A stretch of DNA of 64,000 nucleotides from Jezberella montanilacus (GTDB lineage: Bacteria > Pseudomonadota > Gammaproteobacteria > Burkholderiales > Burkholderiaceae_B): contig NZ_PVTV01000012.1 of the NCBI RefSeq assembly GCF_003003055.1, positions 1 to 64,000 of the forward strand, given 5' to 3'. Both the position numbers and the translations under genes were made by a program. The stretch's first letter is position 1, and each line of letters begins with the position of its first letter. This document shows positions 28,294-39,207 of this stretch, one piece after another. The notes beneath the pieces are model-generated. The model did no database searches. It had not been told where the DNA came from and saw nothing but the letters and a program-made list of their open reading frames with translations.

Positions 28294-29763
28294 ATGGGCA
28301 AAATTACTGGTTTTCTTGAAGTAGAACGTCTACAGGAAGCATCGGAAGCTCCTCAGAGTCGTGTAAAGCACTGGCGAGAATTCGTGCTGCACCTGTCAGA
28401 TGAACAAGCGGGCAAACAAGCCGCTCGTTGCATGGACTGTGGCATCCCCTTTTGTAACAACGGGTGCCCCGTCAACAACATCATCCCCGACTGGAACGAT
28501 TTGGTTTATCACCAGAACTGGCGTGGGGCGATTGATGTATTGCACTCGACCAATAATTTTCCTGAGTTCACCGGGCGAATTTGTCCTGCTCCGTGTGAAG
28601 CCGCTTGTACGCTGAACATTAACGATAACGCTGTTGGAATCAAATCCATTGAGCACGCAATTATCGACAAAGCCTGGGCCGAAGGGTGGGTAACGCCCGA
28701 GCCGCCAGAGTCCAGAACAGGCAAACGTGTAGCGGTTGTGGGATCGGGTCCCGCCGGTCTCGCCTGTGCTCAGCAACTTGCGCGTGCTGGACATGACGTC
28801 ACGGTTTACGAGAAAAACGATCGTGTTGGTGGCTTGCTTCGTTACGGTATTCCCGACTTCAAGCTCGAGAAGCAGTTGATCGATCAACGCATGAAACAAA
28901 TGGAAGCTGAGGGCGTGACCTTCAAGCCATCCCATTACATTGGTAAAGCCACTGATCCAGCAGCAACCAAAGGCCTGGCCGTCATTACGCCTGAAGCATT
29001 GAAGGCTGAGTACGATGCGATCGTCTTATCAGGTGGATCCGAGACACCTCGCGATTTGCCTGTGCAGGGCCGTGAACTGGATGGGGTCATGTACGCCATG
29101 GACTTCTTACGGCCACAAAACAAGGTTGTTGCAGGCGACAAAGTCGAAGGGCAAGTGCTTGCCAAAGGAAAACACGTCGTCGTGATCGGTGGTGGCGATA
29201 CGGGCTCAGACTGTGTTGGCACGAGCAACCGTCACGGTGCAAAATCGGTGACACAAATTGAATTGATGCCTAAACCGCCTGAAACCGAGAACAGAACCAT
29301 GACTTGGCCATATTGGCCAGCCAAACTGCGCACCTCGTCCTCTCATGAAGAGGGTGCGGAACGCGACTGGGCTATCACCACAAAACATCTCGAAGGCAAG
29401 GACGGCAAGGTACAAAAGCTTGTCGCCTGTCGGGTTGAATGGATCAAAGACGAAGCAACTGGTCAACTTAAAATGCAAGAAGTCAAGGGTTCAGATTTCG
29501 ATATTAAAGCTGACTTGGTCCTTCTTGCAATGGGGTTTGTTGCACCGATCAACAACATTCTAAAAGCCTTCGAAGTTGATCAAGACGGGCGCGGTAATGT
29601 TCGCGCGAACACCGACGACTATCGTACGAACGTCGACAAGGTATTTGCTGCGGGCGATATGCGTCGCGGTCAGTCGCTGGTTGTCTGGGCGATTCGCGAA
29701 GGCCGTCAGTGCGCAAGATCGGTCGATGAGTTCTTGATGGGTTCAACTGTGCTACCTCGCTAA
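28294..29763 (+). CDS. gltD: Glutamate synthase (NADPH) small subunit
   Basis: GltD passes electrons from NADPH through FAD and two 4Fe-4S clusters to GltB. The 489-residue protein has N-terminal Cys motifs ([17 protein letters not shown] and [11 protein letters not shown]), the FAD fold [22 protein letters not shown] (about 145-165), and the NADPH fold [15 protein letters not shown]. It ends with the typical [20 protein letters not shown]. Length and motifs are normal. It forms the gltBD operon and runs close to the next gene (four bases to mlaF). Confidence 0.98.
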   Translation: MGKITGFLEVERLQEASEAPQSRVKHWREFVLHLSDEQAGKQAARCMDCGIPFCNNGCPVNNIIPDWNDLVYHQNWRGAIDVLHSTNNFPEFTGRICPAPCEAACTLNINDNAVGIKSIEHAIIDKAWAEGWVTPEPPESRTGKRVAVVGSGPAGLACAQQLARAGHDVTVYEKNDRVGGLLRYGIPDFKLEKQLIDQRMKQMEAEGVTFKPSHYIGKATDPAATKGLAVITPEALKAEYDAIVLSGGSETPRDLPVQGRELDGVMYAMDFLRPQNKVVAGDKVEGQVLAKGKHVVVIGGGDTGSDCVGTSNRHGAKSVTQIELMPKPPETENRTMTWPYWPAKLRTSSSHEEGAERDWAITTKHLEGKDGKVQKLVACRVEWIKDEATGQLKMQEVKGSDFDIKADLVLLAMGFVAPINNILKAFEVDQDGRGNVRANTDDYRTNVDKVFAAGDMRRGQSLVVWAIREGRQCARSVDEFLMGSTVLPR

Positions 29764-29767
29764 AACG

Positions 29768-30577
29768 ATGTCAGCCATCCTTGCGCTAGACAATGTCTCG
29801 CTGGGTTACGGTCAGAGGACCATCCTTAAAGATATTTCTCTGACTGTTGCGCAAGGTGAAGTCGTCGCGCTCATGGGCGGTTCAGGGTCGGGAAAGACAA
29901 CCCTGCTTCGCGCTGCAACCGGCCAGTTAAAGGCACGCTCGGGATCGATCAAACTGTTCGGTCAAGAGGTGAATAGTTTCGACAACAAATCACTGCGCGA
30001 AGCTAGGCAACGCATGGGGGTTCTTTTCCAGCAAGGTGCGCTGTTCACCGATCTTAATGTCTTCGAGAATGTAGCGTTCCCCCTCAGAGAGCACCTGTCG
30101 CTACCTAACGAGCAGCTTCAGCAAACTGTTCTCGACAAGCTGGCGGCGGTCGGATTACGTGCTGCCGCTCATCTCAAGGTATCCGAGATTTCGGGGGGTA
30201 TGGCCAGGCGCGTCGCCTTAGCCCGCGCGATTGTGATGAACCCCGAGCTGATTTTGTATGACGAGCCCTTCGCAGGTCTTGATCCGATCGCTGTGGGTGT
30301 TACCGCGCGTTTAATTCGACATTTATCGACGACTTTGCATTGCGGCTCACTCATTATTACGCATGACGTGGCCGAAACCTTTGAGATTGCCGATCAGGTT
30401 TATTTAATCGGGCAAGGCGCCATCAAGGCCAAAGGGACCCCAGCCGAACTGCGCGACGCGGTTGACCCTTATGTTGAGCAATTTCTCCGCGGTTTGCCCG
30501 ATGGCCCAGTCAAATTTGACTATCCGCTGAGCGCTGAATTTGAAGCATGGCTGGTCAAACACACGGGCTGTTCATGA
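29768..30577 (+). CDS. mlaF: Mla phospholipid transport ATPase
   Basis: MlaF is the ATPase of the inner-membrane MlaFEDB complex that moves phospholipids between the inner membrane and the periplasmic carrier MlaC. The 269 residues hold Walker A (GGSGSGKTT), the Q-loop ([26 protein letters not shown], characteristic of MlaF), signature [14 protein letters not shown] and Walker B ([13 protein letters not shown]). It overlaps mlaE by four bases. The partner STAS protein MlaB is not encoded nearby. Confidence 0.95.
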   Translation: MSAILALDNVSLGYGQRTILKDISLTVAQGEVVALMGGSGSGKTTLLRAATGQLKARSGSIKLFGQEVNSFDNKSLREARQRMGVLFQQGALFTDLNVFENVAFPLREHLSLPNEQLQQTVLDKLAAVGLRAAAHLKVSEISGGMARRVALARAIVMNPELILYDEPFAGLDPIAVGVTARLIRHLSTTLHCGSLIITHDVAETFEIADQVYLIGQGAIKAKGTPAELRDAVDPYVEQFLRGLPDGPVKFDYPLSAEFEAWLVKHTGCS

Positions 30578-31359
30578 AAGCATTCACCTGGATTGCGGCA
30601 ACGGGCCGATTCGTCAATCAAAATCTGATGGCAGTGGGTGCCTTCGCGAGGCTGCTTGCTGCCATGCTGCTAAATAGCGGCATGGCCTTTAAACGCCCCC
30701 GCCTCATCATCAGCCAAATTCATTTTATCGGTAACTATTCTCTGATTATCATTGCCGTATCAGGCCTTTTTGTCGGGTTTGTTCTTGGCTTGCAAGGCTA
30801 CTACACGCTCAATCGCTATGGCTCGGAAGATGCGCTCGGCTTGCTGGTAGCACTTTCACTCACGCGCGAACTGGGGCCTGTGATCACAGCCTTGCTCTTC
30901 GCTGGACGCGCTGGTACGTCCCTGACGGCTGAAATCGGTCTCATGAAGGCAGGCGAACAACTCGATGCCATGGAGGTCATGGCAGTCGATCCTGTCAAAC
31001 GGGTGCTAGTCCCCAGGTTTTGGGGTGGTGTTATCGCCATGCCAATCCTGGCTTCAGTTTTTTCCGCGGTCGGGATTTTGGGCGGCTGGCTGGTTGGGGT
31101 TGCCTTGATTGGCATCGATAATGGTATTTTTTGGTCTCAGATGCAAAGTGGCGTGGATATCTGGAAAGACATTACGAACGGCCTGATCAAAAGTTTTGTT
31201 TTTGGTATCGCAGTTACTGCGATTGCGTTGTATTCGGGCTGGCGTACCAAACCTACCCCAGAGGGTGTGGCGCGCTCAACCACCCAAACAGTTGTCGTGG
31301 GATCGCTAACCGTGTTGGGGTTAGATTTTCTGCTGACAGCCCTGATGTTTGGCAACTAA
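30574..31359 (+). CDS. mlaE: Mla phospholipid transport permease
   Basis: MlaE forms the dimeric membrane channel of the Mla complex. The protein is 261 residues from the ATG at 30574, which overlaps the mlaF stop as ATGA; an in-frame ATG at 30547 is less likely. Family hallmarks are [41 protein letters not shown] and [25 protein letters not shown]. Five or so membrane helices are expected. Confidence 0.95.
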   Translation: MKAFTWIAATGRFVNQNLMAVGAFARLLAAMLLNSGMAFKRPRLIISQIHFIGNYSLIIIAVSGLFVGFVLGLQGYYTLNRYGSEDALGLLVALSLTRELGPVITALLFAGRAGTSLTAEIGLMKAGEQLDAMEVMAVDPVKRVLVPRFWGGVIAMPILASVFSAVGILGGWLVGVALIGIDNGIFWSQMQSGVDIWKDITNGLIKSFVFGIAVTAIALYSGWRTKPTPEGVARSTTQTVVVGSLTVLGLDFLLTALMFGN

Positions 31360-31376
31360 CAAAGGAAACACTCAAC

Positions 31377-31886
31377 ATGTCTAACGAAAAAGCTGATTGG
31401 TGGGTAGGACTTTTTGTCTTACTGGGGCTTATTTCCTTGACTTTTCTCTCATTGAAAGCCGGCAATCTGAGCTCATTTTCTCTGAATAAAACCTACGTCG
31501 TTTACGCAAAATTTGACAATATCGGGGGGCTCAAAGCTCGCGCACCCATTAAAAGTGCAGGTGTTGTAGTGGGTCGGGTGTCAAATATTGATTTGGATCA
31601 CAAGAGCTTTCAAGCTGTTGTCACGCTGGATATTCAGGAGGGGGTCGATTTTCCTGCAGATTCTTCAGCAAAAATTCTGACCTCTGGCTTGCTAGGGGAG
31701 CAATATATTGGATTAGAACCAGGTGGGGATGACAAAACCCTGAAAACAGGTGACACGATTCATTACACACAGAGTGCTATCGTGCTTGAAAATCTCATCA
31801 GCCAGTTTCTATTCAGCTTTGCTGATAAACAGGGTTCTAGCACTACCCCCTCCGATTCAAGCACGGGATCCAAAGCCGAGCGATAA
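31377..31886 (+). CDS. mlaD: Mla transport substrate-binding protein (MCE domain)
   Basis: MlaD forms a hexameric ring in the periplasm, anchored by one N-terminal helix (WWVGLFVLLGLISLTFLSL, about 8-26). The MCE domain follows (YVVYAKFDNIGGLKARAPIKSAGVVVGRVSNI). The hydrophobic pore-loop region is GLLGEQYIGLEPG. The ATG at 31377 has AAAGGA ten bases upstream; the frame stays open much further but that part is a shadow of mlaE. The length of 169 residues is normal for the single-MCE class. Confidence 0.93.
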   Translation: MSNEKADWWVGLFVLLGLISLTFLSLKAGNLSSFSLNKTYVVYAKFDNIGGLKARAPIKSAGVVVGRVSNIDLDHKSFQAVVTLDIQEGVDFPADSSAKILTSGLLGEQYIGLEPGGDDKTLKTGDTIHYTQSAIVLENLISQFLFSFADKQGSSTTPSDSSTGSKAER

Positions 31887-31952
31887 TGTTACAAATTGTC
31901 GTTATTGGCCTGATGTAAGGTCACGCTTGTTTCACCAAGGCTAAGCTCTCAA

Positions 31953-32732
31953 ATGGTCGTCCCATTTATTAAGGCACTGTCCTGTGCTGTTCTGTGCACC
32001 GCGCTGATCGGTTGCGCCGCAGGTCCCGCTGGGCCACCTAACCCGAGGGATCCCTTTGAGGCAGCAAACCGCAGCATGTTCGCCTTCAATGATGGCGTGG
32101 ATCGTGCTGTGCTAAAACCCTTGGCTCAGGGTTATCAGGCAGTGACCACGCCAGATATTCGCAATTGCATCAACAATATGTTCCTGAACGTGGGTGAAAT
32201 CTGGGCGGGTGCAAACAGTGCCCTGCAAGGTCGACAAGAAGATGCTTTAACGACGCTGGGTCGCTTCTTGCTCAACACAAGCTTAGGTCTTGGTTGTTTT
32301 GACTGGGCGGGTGCAAATGGCGCCAAGCGTATTCCAAATGATTTTGGCGTAACACTTGGTGTGTGGGGTCTGAGCACTGGGCCTTACGTTGTTTTACCGA
32401 TCTTAGGCCCAAGCAATGCGCGTGACGGCGTGGGTAAACTAGCCGACCTGTACGTCAATCAAATTGAAGTTGGCACAAGCATTCAGAACGTCGGGCTTCG
32501 CAACAGTCTGTATGGGCTCGAATTGCTTGCACGACGAGAGGCTTTGCTCGGAATTTCTGACACGATTGATAAAACCGCGCTCGATTCCTATAGCTTCATC
32601 CGCGATGCTTACCTGCAAAGCCGAGCGGCTCAGGTTCGTGGTGCGGCGGCCGAGGCCGATCACATCCCCAACTATGACGATAGCGACGATGCCTCCGCCA
32701 CTCAAACAGCTACTGATAGCCCGAAGAAGTAG
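31953..32732 (+). CDS. mlaA: Outer-membrane lipoprotein MlaA/VacJ
   Basis: MlaA sits in the outer membrane with a porin and removes misplaced phospholipids from the outer leaflet. The 259-residue protein has a signal peptide and lipobox ending at Cys21 (LIGC). The VacJ core follows: NPRDPFEAANRSMFAFNDGVDR, GRFLLNTSLGLGCFDWA, and PNDFGVTLGVWGLSTGPYVVLPILGPS. The C-terminal tail is acidic and low-complexity. Its place inside the mla operon, between mlaD and mlaC, is common in betaproteobacteria but unlike E. coli, where vacJ is unlinked. Confidence 0.95.
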   Translation: MVVPFIKALSCAVLCTALIGCAAGPAGPPNPRDPFEAANRSMFAFNDGVDRAVLKPLAQGYQAVTTPDIRNCINNMFLNVGEIWAGANSALQGRQEDALTTLGRFLLNTSLGLGCFDWAGANGAKRIPNDFGVTLGVWGLSTGPYVVLPILGPSNARDGVGKLADLYVNQIEVGTSIQNVGLRNSLYGLELLARREALLGISDTIDKTALDSYSFIRDAYLQSRAAQVRGAAAEADHIPNYDDSDDASATQTATDSPKK

Positions 32733-32738
32733 AAAGCG

Positions 32739-33383
32739 ATGACATTAAAGAAAATCATCACCGCTATTGCCCTTTTTGGCCTTGTCCAAATCGCTTTCGC
32801 TCAAGCGAACGGGACAACTGCGGCAGCGGACGCTAGTGCAGCCAAAACACCGGTCGAGTTCATCGAACAGGCAGTCAATTCGACTTTGCACAGCATTCAA
32901 AATGATCCGTCCATAAAAATGGGCGATATGGTGCGTATTTCACAGGTAGTCGAACAGTTTGTCGCGTCTTACGTTGATTTCAGAAAGACAACCCGGCTTG
33001 CCGCAGGGCGCTACTGGAAGGACGCCACACCTGAACAACAAGAGGCATTAGCGCTAGCTTTCAGAGCAACATTATTGAGAACGTATGCTGGGGCGTTTAC
33101 TCGCGTCGAACCTGCTACCGCGATGAAGATCATGCCGTTTAGAGGCGACCTAACTGCCAGCGACACCGTCGTCAGAACACAGCTATTCAGGCGTCCGACC
33201 AGTGACGCAACTATTCTGGATTACCGGCTCGAAAAAACACCAACAGGCTGGAAGATATACGACGTAAACGTAGAAAACATCTGGCTGATTGAAAACTATC
33301 GAAACCAGTTTTCACAGCAAATTGCCCAGAACGGTATCGCCGGGCTGATTGACGCGTTGAACCAACACAATCAAAAACAATAA
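32739..33383 (+). CDS. mlaC: Periplasmic phospholipid carrier MlaC
   Basis: MlaC ferries phospholipids between MlaA and MlaD. The 214-residue protein has a signal peptide (about 1-21, ending FAQA). The Tol-Ttg2 fold follows, with DFRKTTRLAAGRYWKDATPEQQEALALAFRATLLRTYA as the central conserved block, then YRLEKTPTGWKIYDVNVENIWLIENYRNQFS near the C-terminus. It starts six bases after mlaA and is followed 14 bases later by an ABC ATPase; the usual mlaB position between them is empty. Confidence 0.94.
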   Translation: MTLKKIITAIALFGLVQIAFAQANGTTAAADASAAKTPVEFIEQAVNSTLHSIQNDPSIKMGDMVRISQVVEQFVASYVDFRKTTRLAAGRYWKDATPEQQEALALAFRATLLRTYAGAFTRVEPATAMKIMPFRGDLTASDTVVRTQLFRRPTSDATILDYRLEKTPTGWKIYDVNVENIWLIENYRNQFSQQIAQNGIAGLIDALNQHNQKQ

Positions 33384-33397
33384 GGCAAAGCGCCGTC

Positions 33398-34189
33398 ATG
33401 CATGCAGTTTCGTTTGAGCACGTCTCTAAAATCTACCCACCGCGTCGTGGTGGATTTAAATCACTATTCTCAAAACCTGAAGGCACAGGCTTTCAAGCTT
33501 TGGATGACGTGACGCTAACAATTGAGCAGGGCGAGTTTTTTGGCCTGCTTGGGCCAAATGGGGCGGGCAAAACGACACTGATATCGGTCCTTGCTGGTCT
33601 GGCAAAGGCGAGCGCTGGGCGCGCTAGCGTGTGCGGGCATGACGTCGTGACCGATTACAAACAGTCAAGGCGTTCCCTTGGTGTGGTGCCGCAAGAGTTG
33701 GTGTTTGATCCGTTTTTCACTGTACGAGAAACGCTAAGAATTCAGTCAGGCTACTTTGGTTTACCCAAAAATGATGACTGGATTGATGAAATCCTGGCAA
33801 ATCTTGGTCTGACCGAAAAAGCAGACAGCAACATGCGCACCTTATCGGGTGGCATGAAACGTCGCGTGCTTGTCGCACAAGCTTTAGTACATCGGCCTCC
33901 TGTCATCGTGCTGGACGAGCCGACCGCTGGCGTTGACGTCGATTTACGTCGCAGTCTATGGGAGTTCATCTCCCGGCTGAACAAAGCAGGCCACACGATC
34001 CTGCTCACCACCCATTACCTCGAAGAAGCTGAATCACTCTGCGGCCGGATTGCCATGCTTAAACGCGGGCGAATCGTTTCCTTATCCACCACTGCAGCGC
34101 TACTTGAGCAATTTGGTGGACGTAGCCTGGAAGAGGCTTTTGTTGAAATCATGAAAGACGACTCGCAAAATGAGGAGGCTCTTTCGTGA
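33398..34189 (+). CDS. ABC-2 type transporter ATP-binding protein (YadG-like)
   Basis: This 263-residue ATPase has Walker A (GPNGAGKTT), the signature LSGGMKRRVLVAQ, Walker B (VIVLDEPTAG) and the H-loop (LLTTHYLEEAESLCGR). It is followed by an ABC-2 permease overlapping by four bases. The pair resembles E. coli yadG/yadH, an exporter of unknown substrate. Its constant place between mlaC and bolA suggests an envelope role. Confidence 0.88.
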   Translation: MHAVSFEHVSKIYPPRRGGFKSLFSKPEGTGFQALDDVTLTIEQGEFFGLLGPNGAGKTTLISVLAGLAKASAGRASVCGHDVVTDYKQSRRSLGVVPQELVFDPFFTVRETLRIQSGYFGLPKNDDWIDEILANLGLTEKADSNMRTLSGGMKRRVLVAQALVHRPPVIVLDEPTAGVDVDLRRSLWEFISRLNKAGHTILLTTHYLEEAESLCGRIAMLKRGRIVSLSTTAALLEQFGGRSLEEAFVEIMKDDSQNEEALS

Positions 34190-34983
34190 GCACGAGCACT
34201 ACAAAAATGGCCTCGCCGCAAGTGATGGGATTGGGTTTTCCAACACTCTTCAAAAAAGAACTACTACGTTTTTGGAAGGTCAGTTTCCAAACGGTTGCGG
34301 CACCTGTGATCACTGCCCTGCTTTATCTTGTCGTTTTCGCGCAAGTGCTGCAGGACAAAGTTCAAATGTATGGTCACGTGCCGTACACGGCATTTCTGAT
34401 CCCCGGCTTGATGATGATGAGCATGCTACAAAACTCATTTTCTAACCCGTCATCGTCACTCATTCAAAGTAGGATGACGGGTAATCTTGTGTTCGTTCTG
34501 GTGACGCCAATGTCTCATTACGAGATCTTCAGCGCCTACGTGCTTGCTGGTGTGATCCGCGGGATTGCTGTTGGCATCTGTATCTGGCTCGTGTCTTTTT
34601 TCTTTGTCACGATTGAATGTGTGCAACCGCTCTGGATCTTGGTTTTCGCTGGGCTTTCTTGCGGAATCATGGCCATGCTCGGTTTAATCGGTGGTCTGAC
34701 CTGCGAAAAATTCGATCAACTGTCTGCATTTCAAAACTTCCTGATCATGCCAGCCACGTTTTTATCCGGCGTGTTCTATTCTGTACACGCTTTGCCAAAG
34801 TTCTGGCAATACGTGACGCACTGGAATCCGATTTTTTATACTATTGATGGATTCAGACACGGTTTTTTCGGTGTTTCAGACGTCTCACCTTGGCATAGCC
34901 TGGCAGTCATCGTTTGCGTCTTCATCGCACTGGCGGCCTTTGCGCTGCGTCTGCTCGCCACTGGCTACAAACTACGAACTTAA
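34186..34983 (+). CDS. ABC-2 type transporter permease (YadH-like)
   Basis: This 265-residue membrane protein with six predicted helices belongs to the ABC-2 permease family: FWKVSFQTVAAPVITALLYLVVF near the start, and PATFLSGVFYSVHALPKFWQYVTHWNPIFYTIDGFRHGFFG, the typical C-terminal block, near the end. The GTG start overlaps the upstream stop as GTGA. The substrate is unknown. Confidence 0.87.
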   Translation: MSTSTTKMASPQVMGLGFPTLFKKELLRFWKVSFQTVAAPVITALLYLVVFAQVLQDKVQMYGHVPYTAFLIPGLMMMSMLQNSFSNPSSSLIQSRMTGNLVFVLVTPMSHYEIFSAYVLAGVIRGIAVGICIWLVSFFFVTIECVQPLWILVFAGLSCGIMAMLGLIGGLTCEKFDQLSAFQNFLIMPATFLSGVFYSVHALPKFWQYVTHWNPIFYTIDGFRHGFFGVSDVSPWHSLAVIVCVFIALAAFALRLLATGYKLRT

Positions 34984-34999
34984 GGTTGATTACTCACTT

Positions 35000-35242
35000 A
35001 TGCTACCCACCCCAGAAAATATTCGGGATTACATTGCCGCCGGGCTGACCTGCGAACACCTTGATGTCACCGGCGACGGCGCTCACTTTGAAGCGATTAT
35101 TGTGAGCCCTGAGTTCGCCGGCAAGCGATTGATTGCCCGTCATCAGCTCGTCTACCAAGCACTGGGCGAACGGATGAAAGACGAAATTCATGCGCTCTCC
35201 ATGCGGACTCTCACGCCTGATGAATACAAGGCGCTGGGTTAA
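35000..35242 (+). CDS. ibaG: BolA/IbaG family protein
   Basis: This 80-residue protein has the BolA fold with [39 protein letters not shown]. The Cys in LTCEHL and the invariant His of RHQLVY are typical of BolA proteins that share a 2Fe-2S cluster with monothiol glutaredoxins. E. coli ibaG also lies next to mla and murA. The ATG at 35000 begins the conserved part; the frame extends upstream only as a shadow of the permease gene. It abuts murA (TAATG). Confidence 0.9.
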   Translation: MLPTPENIRDYIAAGLTCEHLDVTGDGAHFEAIIVSPEFAGKRLIARHQLVYQALGERMKDEIHALSMRTLTPDEYKALG

Positions 35243-36510
35243 TGGACAAGCTCTTAATCAGAGGCGGTACGCAGCTCAAAGGCGAAATCAATGTGTCAGG
35301 CGCAAAAAACGCCGCACTGCCAATTCTGTTTGCCTCTTTGCTGACTAGCGAACCCCTCGATTTACAGAATGTCCCTCATCTCAACGACACGGCCACCGCC
35401 CTCAAACTTCTAGATAAGCTTGGCGTAAAAAGCGAGCGCCAAGGTCATTACAAGGTAACCGCCTGCGCAAATCAAGTAACTGGCTTTGAAGCGCCTTACG
35501 ATTTAGTGAAAACCATGCGGGCATCAATTCTCGTTTTAGGCCCGCTGGTTGCAAGGTTTGGCGAAGCCAAGGTTAGTTTGCCAGGAGGCTGCGCAATCGG
35601 GCAGCGCCCTGTCGATCAGCACATCAAAGGCCTAACCGCTTTAGGAGCCGAGATTGTGGTCGAGCATGGCTATATCATTGCCAAAGCGAAACGGCTCAAA
35701 GGCGCCATTATCCGCACGGATATGGTGACGGTCACTGGCACCGAAAACCTGATGATGGCAGCCGTATTGGCAGAGGGTGAAACCATTCTTGAAAATGCTG
35801 CACGCGAACCAGAGGTTGTTGACTTAGCGGAACTGCTGATCAAAATGGGCGCGAAGATAAAAGGTCATGGCACTGACAAAATCGTGATTCAGGGCGTTAA
35901 AAGCCTTTCTGGCGCTACTCACAGCGTCACGCCAGACCGAATCGAAGCCGGAAGTTTTCTTTGCGCGGTTGGTGCAGCGGGGGGCAGCATCGTCTTGCGC
36001 AGTGTCGATCCCACTACACTTGGCGCAACTATTTCAAAGTTACAAGAGGCCGGGCTCGACATTACACAGGGTGACGACTGGATCAAGGCCAGCATGTCCA
36101 AACGACCCCGCGCAGTGGATGTGCGTACGCATGAATACCCGGGGTTTGCCACCGATATGCAAGCCCAGTTGATGGCCTTAAATACGATTGCTCAGGGTAC
36201 GTCTGTTATCAACGAAACTATTTTTGAAAATCGTTTCATGCATGTTCAAGAGATGATCCGTCTTGGCGCTAATATTGATATTGATGGTCATACAGCTGTT
36301 GTGCGCGGTGTTCAAAGACTCTCGGGTGCAACCGTGATGGCAACCGATTTAAGAGCATCGGCAGGTTTGGTTATCGCCGCTTTGGCAGCTGAAGGCGAAA
36401 CAACGCTTGAACGGATTTATCATCTGGATCGCGGCTACGAGCGGATGGAAGAAAAGTTGCGCGCACTGGGTGCCAATATTGAGCGAATTTCGAGCAGGGC
36501 AAACCAATGA
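35242..36510 (+). CDS. murA: UDP-N-acetylglucosamine 1-carboxyvinyltransferase
   Basis: MurA carries out the first committed step of peptidoglycan synthesis, adding enolpyruvate to UDP-GlcNAc. The 422 residues include SGAKNAALP with Lys22 at the substrate site. Cys117 in [14 protein letters not shown] is the residue alkylated by fosfomycin, so the enzyme should be of the sensitive type. The EPSP-synthase-like halves and C-terminal [21 protein letters not shown] are typical. It overlaps hisG by four bases. Confidence 0.97.
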   Translation: MDKLLIRGGTQLKGEINVSGAKNAALPILFASLLTSEPLDLQNVPHLNDTATALKLLDKLGVKSERQGHYKVTACANQVTGFEAPYDLVKTMRASILVLGPLVARFGEAKVSLPGGCAIGQRPVDQHIKGLTALGAEIVVEHGYIIAKAKRLKGAIIRTDMVTVTGTENLMMAAVLAEGETILENAAREPEVVDLAELLIKMGAKIKGHGTDKIVIQGVKSLSGATHSVTPDRIEAGSFLCAVGAAGGSIVLRSVDPTTLGATISKLQEAGLDITQGDDWIKASMSKRPRAVDVRTHEYPGFATDMQAQLMALNTIAQGTSVINETIFENRFMHVQEMIRLGANIDIDGHTAVVRGVQRLSGATVMATDLRASAGLVIAALAAEGETTLERIYHLDRGYERMEEKLRALGANIERISSRANQ

Positions 36511-37202
36511 GTAGTCAAACGAATACCAACCCGCTAGCGCTCCCCATCACCCTTGCACTCTCAAAGGGACGCATCTTTGACGAGACGCTACCCCTGTTAG
36601 CTGCCGCTGGTATTGAAGTATCCGAAAATCCAGAGACCTCGCGCAAGCTAATCATCGGTACCAGCAACCCCATGGTCAGACTGATCATCGTGCGCGCGTC
36701 TGATGTACCAACTTATGTCGAATACGGCGCGGCAGATCTGGGCATTGCGGGTAAGGATGTGCTGATCGAGCATGCCAGCGACCATCCGGGCGGTCTCTAT
36801 CAACCGATTGACCTTAACATCGCCCGTTGCAAGCTTTGCGTCGCCGTTCGCAAAGGTTTCGACTATAGCTCCGCAGTCAAGCAAGGGGCGAGGCTTCGGG
36901 TCGCAACCAAATACGTGAATGCTGCTCGCGAGCACTTTGCTGCGAAAGGGGTTTACGTCGATTTGATCAAGCTCTATGGCTCCATGGAGCTCGCACCGCT
37001 GGTTGGCCTTGCCGATGCGATCGTAGACCTAGTGTCAACAGGCAACACGCTAAAAGCCAATGATCTGGTCGCCGTCGAGGACATTGTCGAAATTTCGTCT
37101 CGCCTGATCGTCAACCGAGCTTCATTGAAAACACGGCATGCTGAGCTTCAGCCCTTGCTAGATGCTTTTGAACAAGCGAGCCGCAGTCATGCGGCATCAT
37201 AA
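36507..37202 (+). CDS. hisG: ATP phosphoribosyltransferase, short form
   Basis: HisG joins ATP and PRPP in the first step of histidine synthesis. At 231 residues this is the short form, which lacks the C-terminal regulatory domain and normally needs the HisZ subunit, absent from this window. Motifs include [15 protein letters not shown] and the PRPP-loop region [19 protein letters not shown]. The start overlaps the murA stop (ATGA), so the his genes continue the mla-murA run. Confidence 0.95.
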   Translation: MSSQTNTNPLALPITLALSKGRIFDETLPLLAAAGIEVSENPETSRKLIIGTSNPMVRLIIVRASDVPTYVEYGAADLGIAGKDVLIEHASDHPGGLYQPIDLNIARCKLCVAVRKGFDYSSAVKQGARLRVATKYVNAAREHFAAKGVYVDLIKLYGSMELAPLVGLADAIVDLVSTGNTLKANDLVAVEDIVEISSRLIVNRASLKTRHAELQPLLDAFEQASRSHAAS

Positions 37203-37232
37203 ATATTGGTTTTGTTAAGCACGGTGTAACCC

Positions 37233-38543
37233 ATGGCAAATATATGTCGCCTCGACTCTCGTGACCCAGGTTTTAAAGCGACGCTCAGTCAGTTGTTAAA
37301 AGTCGACGCTGAGCAAGATGACGCCATTGAGGCCGCCTGCGCACGCATTCTTCGAGAAATTAAAGCGGAAGGCGATACAGCCTTAGTGCGGCTGACCAAT
37401 CAATTTGACCGGATGAATATCAGTCGCGCCACCGAACTGGAAATAGATCGCCACGAGTGGTTGGCCGCACTGAACAGTTTGCCGCGCCTTCAGCGCCTCG
37501 CACTGGAGGCAGCAGCAGAGCGCGTCAGATCCTATCACCAGCATCAACGCCAAAATAGCTGGTCTTACACGGAGGCAGACGGCACTCGGCTTGGTCAACA
37601 GATTACTCCACTAGATCGTGTTGGCCTTTACGTACCGGGTGGCAAAGCGGCATACCCTTCATCAGTGCTGATGAATGCTATTCCGGCCAAGGTCGCAGGT
37701 GTTGATGAAATTATTATGGTGACCCCTACGCCTGACGGGATTCGTAACCCCATCGTGCTCGCGGCTGCTGCGATCGCCGGTGTAGATCGTGCCTTTGCTG
37801 TAGGTGGCGCCCAAGCCGTCGGTGCGCTGGCCTACGGCACTGACACCATCCCCGCAGTTGACAAAATTGTCGGGCCAGGCAACGCATATGTAGCTGCCGC
37901 CAAACGGCGTGTCTTTGGTACGGTCGGCATCGACATGATTGCAGGACCTAGTGAAATCCTGATTATCTGTGATGGCAAAACCCCCGCTGATTGGATCGCC
38001 ATGGATCTGTTCTCACAAGCTGAACATGATGAATTGGCTCAGGCGATTCTGCTTTGTGATGACAGGGCTTACCTAGATGCGGTCGAGGCTGCCATTGATC
38101 GTCTATTGCCCACGATGCCACGGGCCGATATTATTCGCACGAGTTTAGCTAACAGAGGCGCCTTGGTGCTAGTAAAGGATCTGCAAGAAGCATGCGATCT
38201 GAGCAACCTGATTGCGCCAGAGCATCTGGAAGTGTCTGTCGCCGATCCAGATGCGTTGTTACCCTTAATCCGGCATGCTGGCGCCATCTTCATGGGTTCT
38301 TACAGCTCAGAAGCACTGGGCGACTATTGTGCAGGTCCCAATCACGTTTTACCAACCTCTCGCACAGCCAGATTTTCATCGCCACTCGGCGTTTATGATT
38401 TTCAGAAAAGATCCAGCTTGATACAAGTTTCGAGCCAAGGGGCGAAAACGCTGGGAGCAATTGCTGGCACCCTCGCTGACGGTGAAGGGCTACATGCCCA
38501 TGCTGCGAGCGCTCGGTTCAGACTAAAAAAAGTGTTTGAATAA
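37233..38543 (+). CDS. hisD: Histidinol dehydrogenase
   Basis: HisD oxidises histidinol to histidine in two steps, the last reactions of the pathway. The 436-residue protein carries [27 protein letters not shown], the NAD-site [17 protein letters not shown], the zinc and catalytic region [15 protein letters not shown], and [10 protein letters not shown] with catalytic Glu-His. The C-terminal [17 protein letters not shown] block is also normal. In many relatives hisC follows; here hisB comes next. Confidence 0.97.
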   Translation: MANICRLDSRDPGFKATLSQLLKVDAEQDDAIEAACARILREIKAEGDTALVRLTNQFDRMNISRATELEIDRHEWLAALNSLPRLQRLALEAAAERVRSYHQHQRQNSWSYTEADGTRLGQQITPLDRVGLYVPGGKAAYPSSVLMNAIPAKVAGVDEIIMVTPTPDGIRNPIVLAAAAIAGVDRAFAVGGAQAVGALAYGTDTIPAVDKIVGPGNAYVAAAKRRVFGTVGIDMIAGPSEILIICDGKTPADWIAMDLFSQAEHDELAQAILLCDDRAYLDAVEAAIDRLLPTMPRADIIRTSLANRGALVLVKDLQEACDLSNLIAPEHLEVSVADPDALLPLIRHAGAIFMGSYSSEALGDYCAGPNHVLPTSRTARFSSPLGVYDFQKRSSLIQVSSQGAKTLGAIAGTLADGEGLHAHAASARFRLKKVFE

Positions 38544-38616
38544 AACAATGCTGCAACAAGCCCTACAATAACAGCCTAGATATCCGATTGGCCGATCAAT
38601 ATTTCGAGTGCATGAA

Positions 38617-39204
38617 ATGCGTACCGCCGAGATTACCCGCAATACAAACGAAACCCGGATCCGGGTAGCGTTAAACCTTGATGGCACCGGTCGTCAAAAC
38701 TTGAATACGGGTGTGCCGTTTCTTGATCACATGCTGGATCAAATCGCGAGACATGGTTTGATTGATCTCGAGGTGCATGCTGAGGGTGATCTTCACATCG
38801 ATGCGCACCACACGGTTGAAGACGTCGGGATCACGATTGGCCAGGCAATTGCCAAAGCGGTCGGCGACAAGTCCGGGATTCGTCGCTATGGTCACGCCTA
38901 TGTGCCCCTCGACGAGGCGCTCTCACGGGTAGTCGTTGATTTCTCTGGTCGCCCAGGGTTGCAATTTCATGTGCCCTTCACCAGAGCACGGGTGGGCGAC
39001 TTTGATGTCGACCTGACAATCGAGTTCTTTCAAGGCCTGGTCAACCACGCGTTACTTACCATGCACATTGATAATATCCGCGGCGTTAACGCCCATCATC
39101 AATGCGAAACTATTTTCAAGGCAACCGGAAGAGCCTTACGCATGGCACTTGAGAGGGACCCTCGCAGTGAAGGGGTTGTCCCTTCAACAAAAGGCGTGCT
39201 CTGA
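38617..39204 (+). CDS. hisB: Imidazoleglycerol-phosphate dehydratase
   Basis: This is a monofunctional HisB of 195 residues. It dehydrates imidazoleglycerol phosphate. Metal-binding His clusters are in [16 protein letters not shown] and [14 protein letters not shown] (first half) and in [28 protein letters not shown] (second half). The ATG at 38617, which gives the typical [13 protein letters not shown] start, is chosen over the GTG at 38608. The 73-base gap to hisD contains no hisC. Confidence 0.95.
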   Translation: MRTAEITRNTNETRIRVALNLDGTGRQNLNTGVPFLDHMLDQIARHGLIDLEVHAEGDLHIDAHHTVEDVGITIGQAIAKAVGDKSGIRRYGHAYVPLDEALSRVVVDFSGRPGLQFHVPFTRARVGDFDVDLTIEFFQGLVNHALLTMHIDNIRGVNAHHQCETIFKATGRALRMALERDPRSEGVVPSTKGVL

Positions 39205-39207
39205 CCC

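Noticed and set aside
28396-28935. 179-residue open frame antisense to gltD
   Set aside because: It is completely covered by the well-supported gltD gene and has no family resemblance.
31131-31376. N-terminal extension of mlaD into the mlaE gene
   Set aside because: The extension overlaps mlaE in another frame; the ATG at 31377 has a good ribosome site and begins the membrane anchor.
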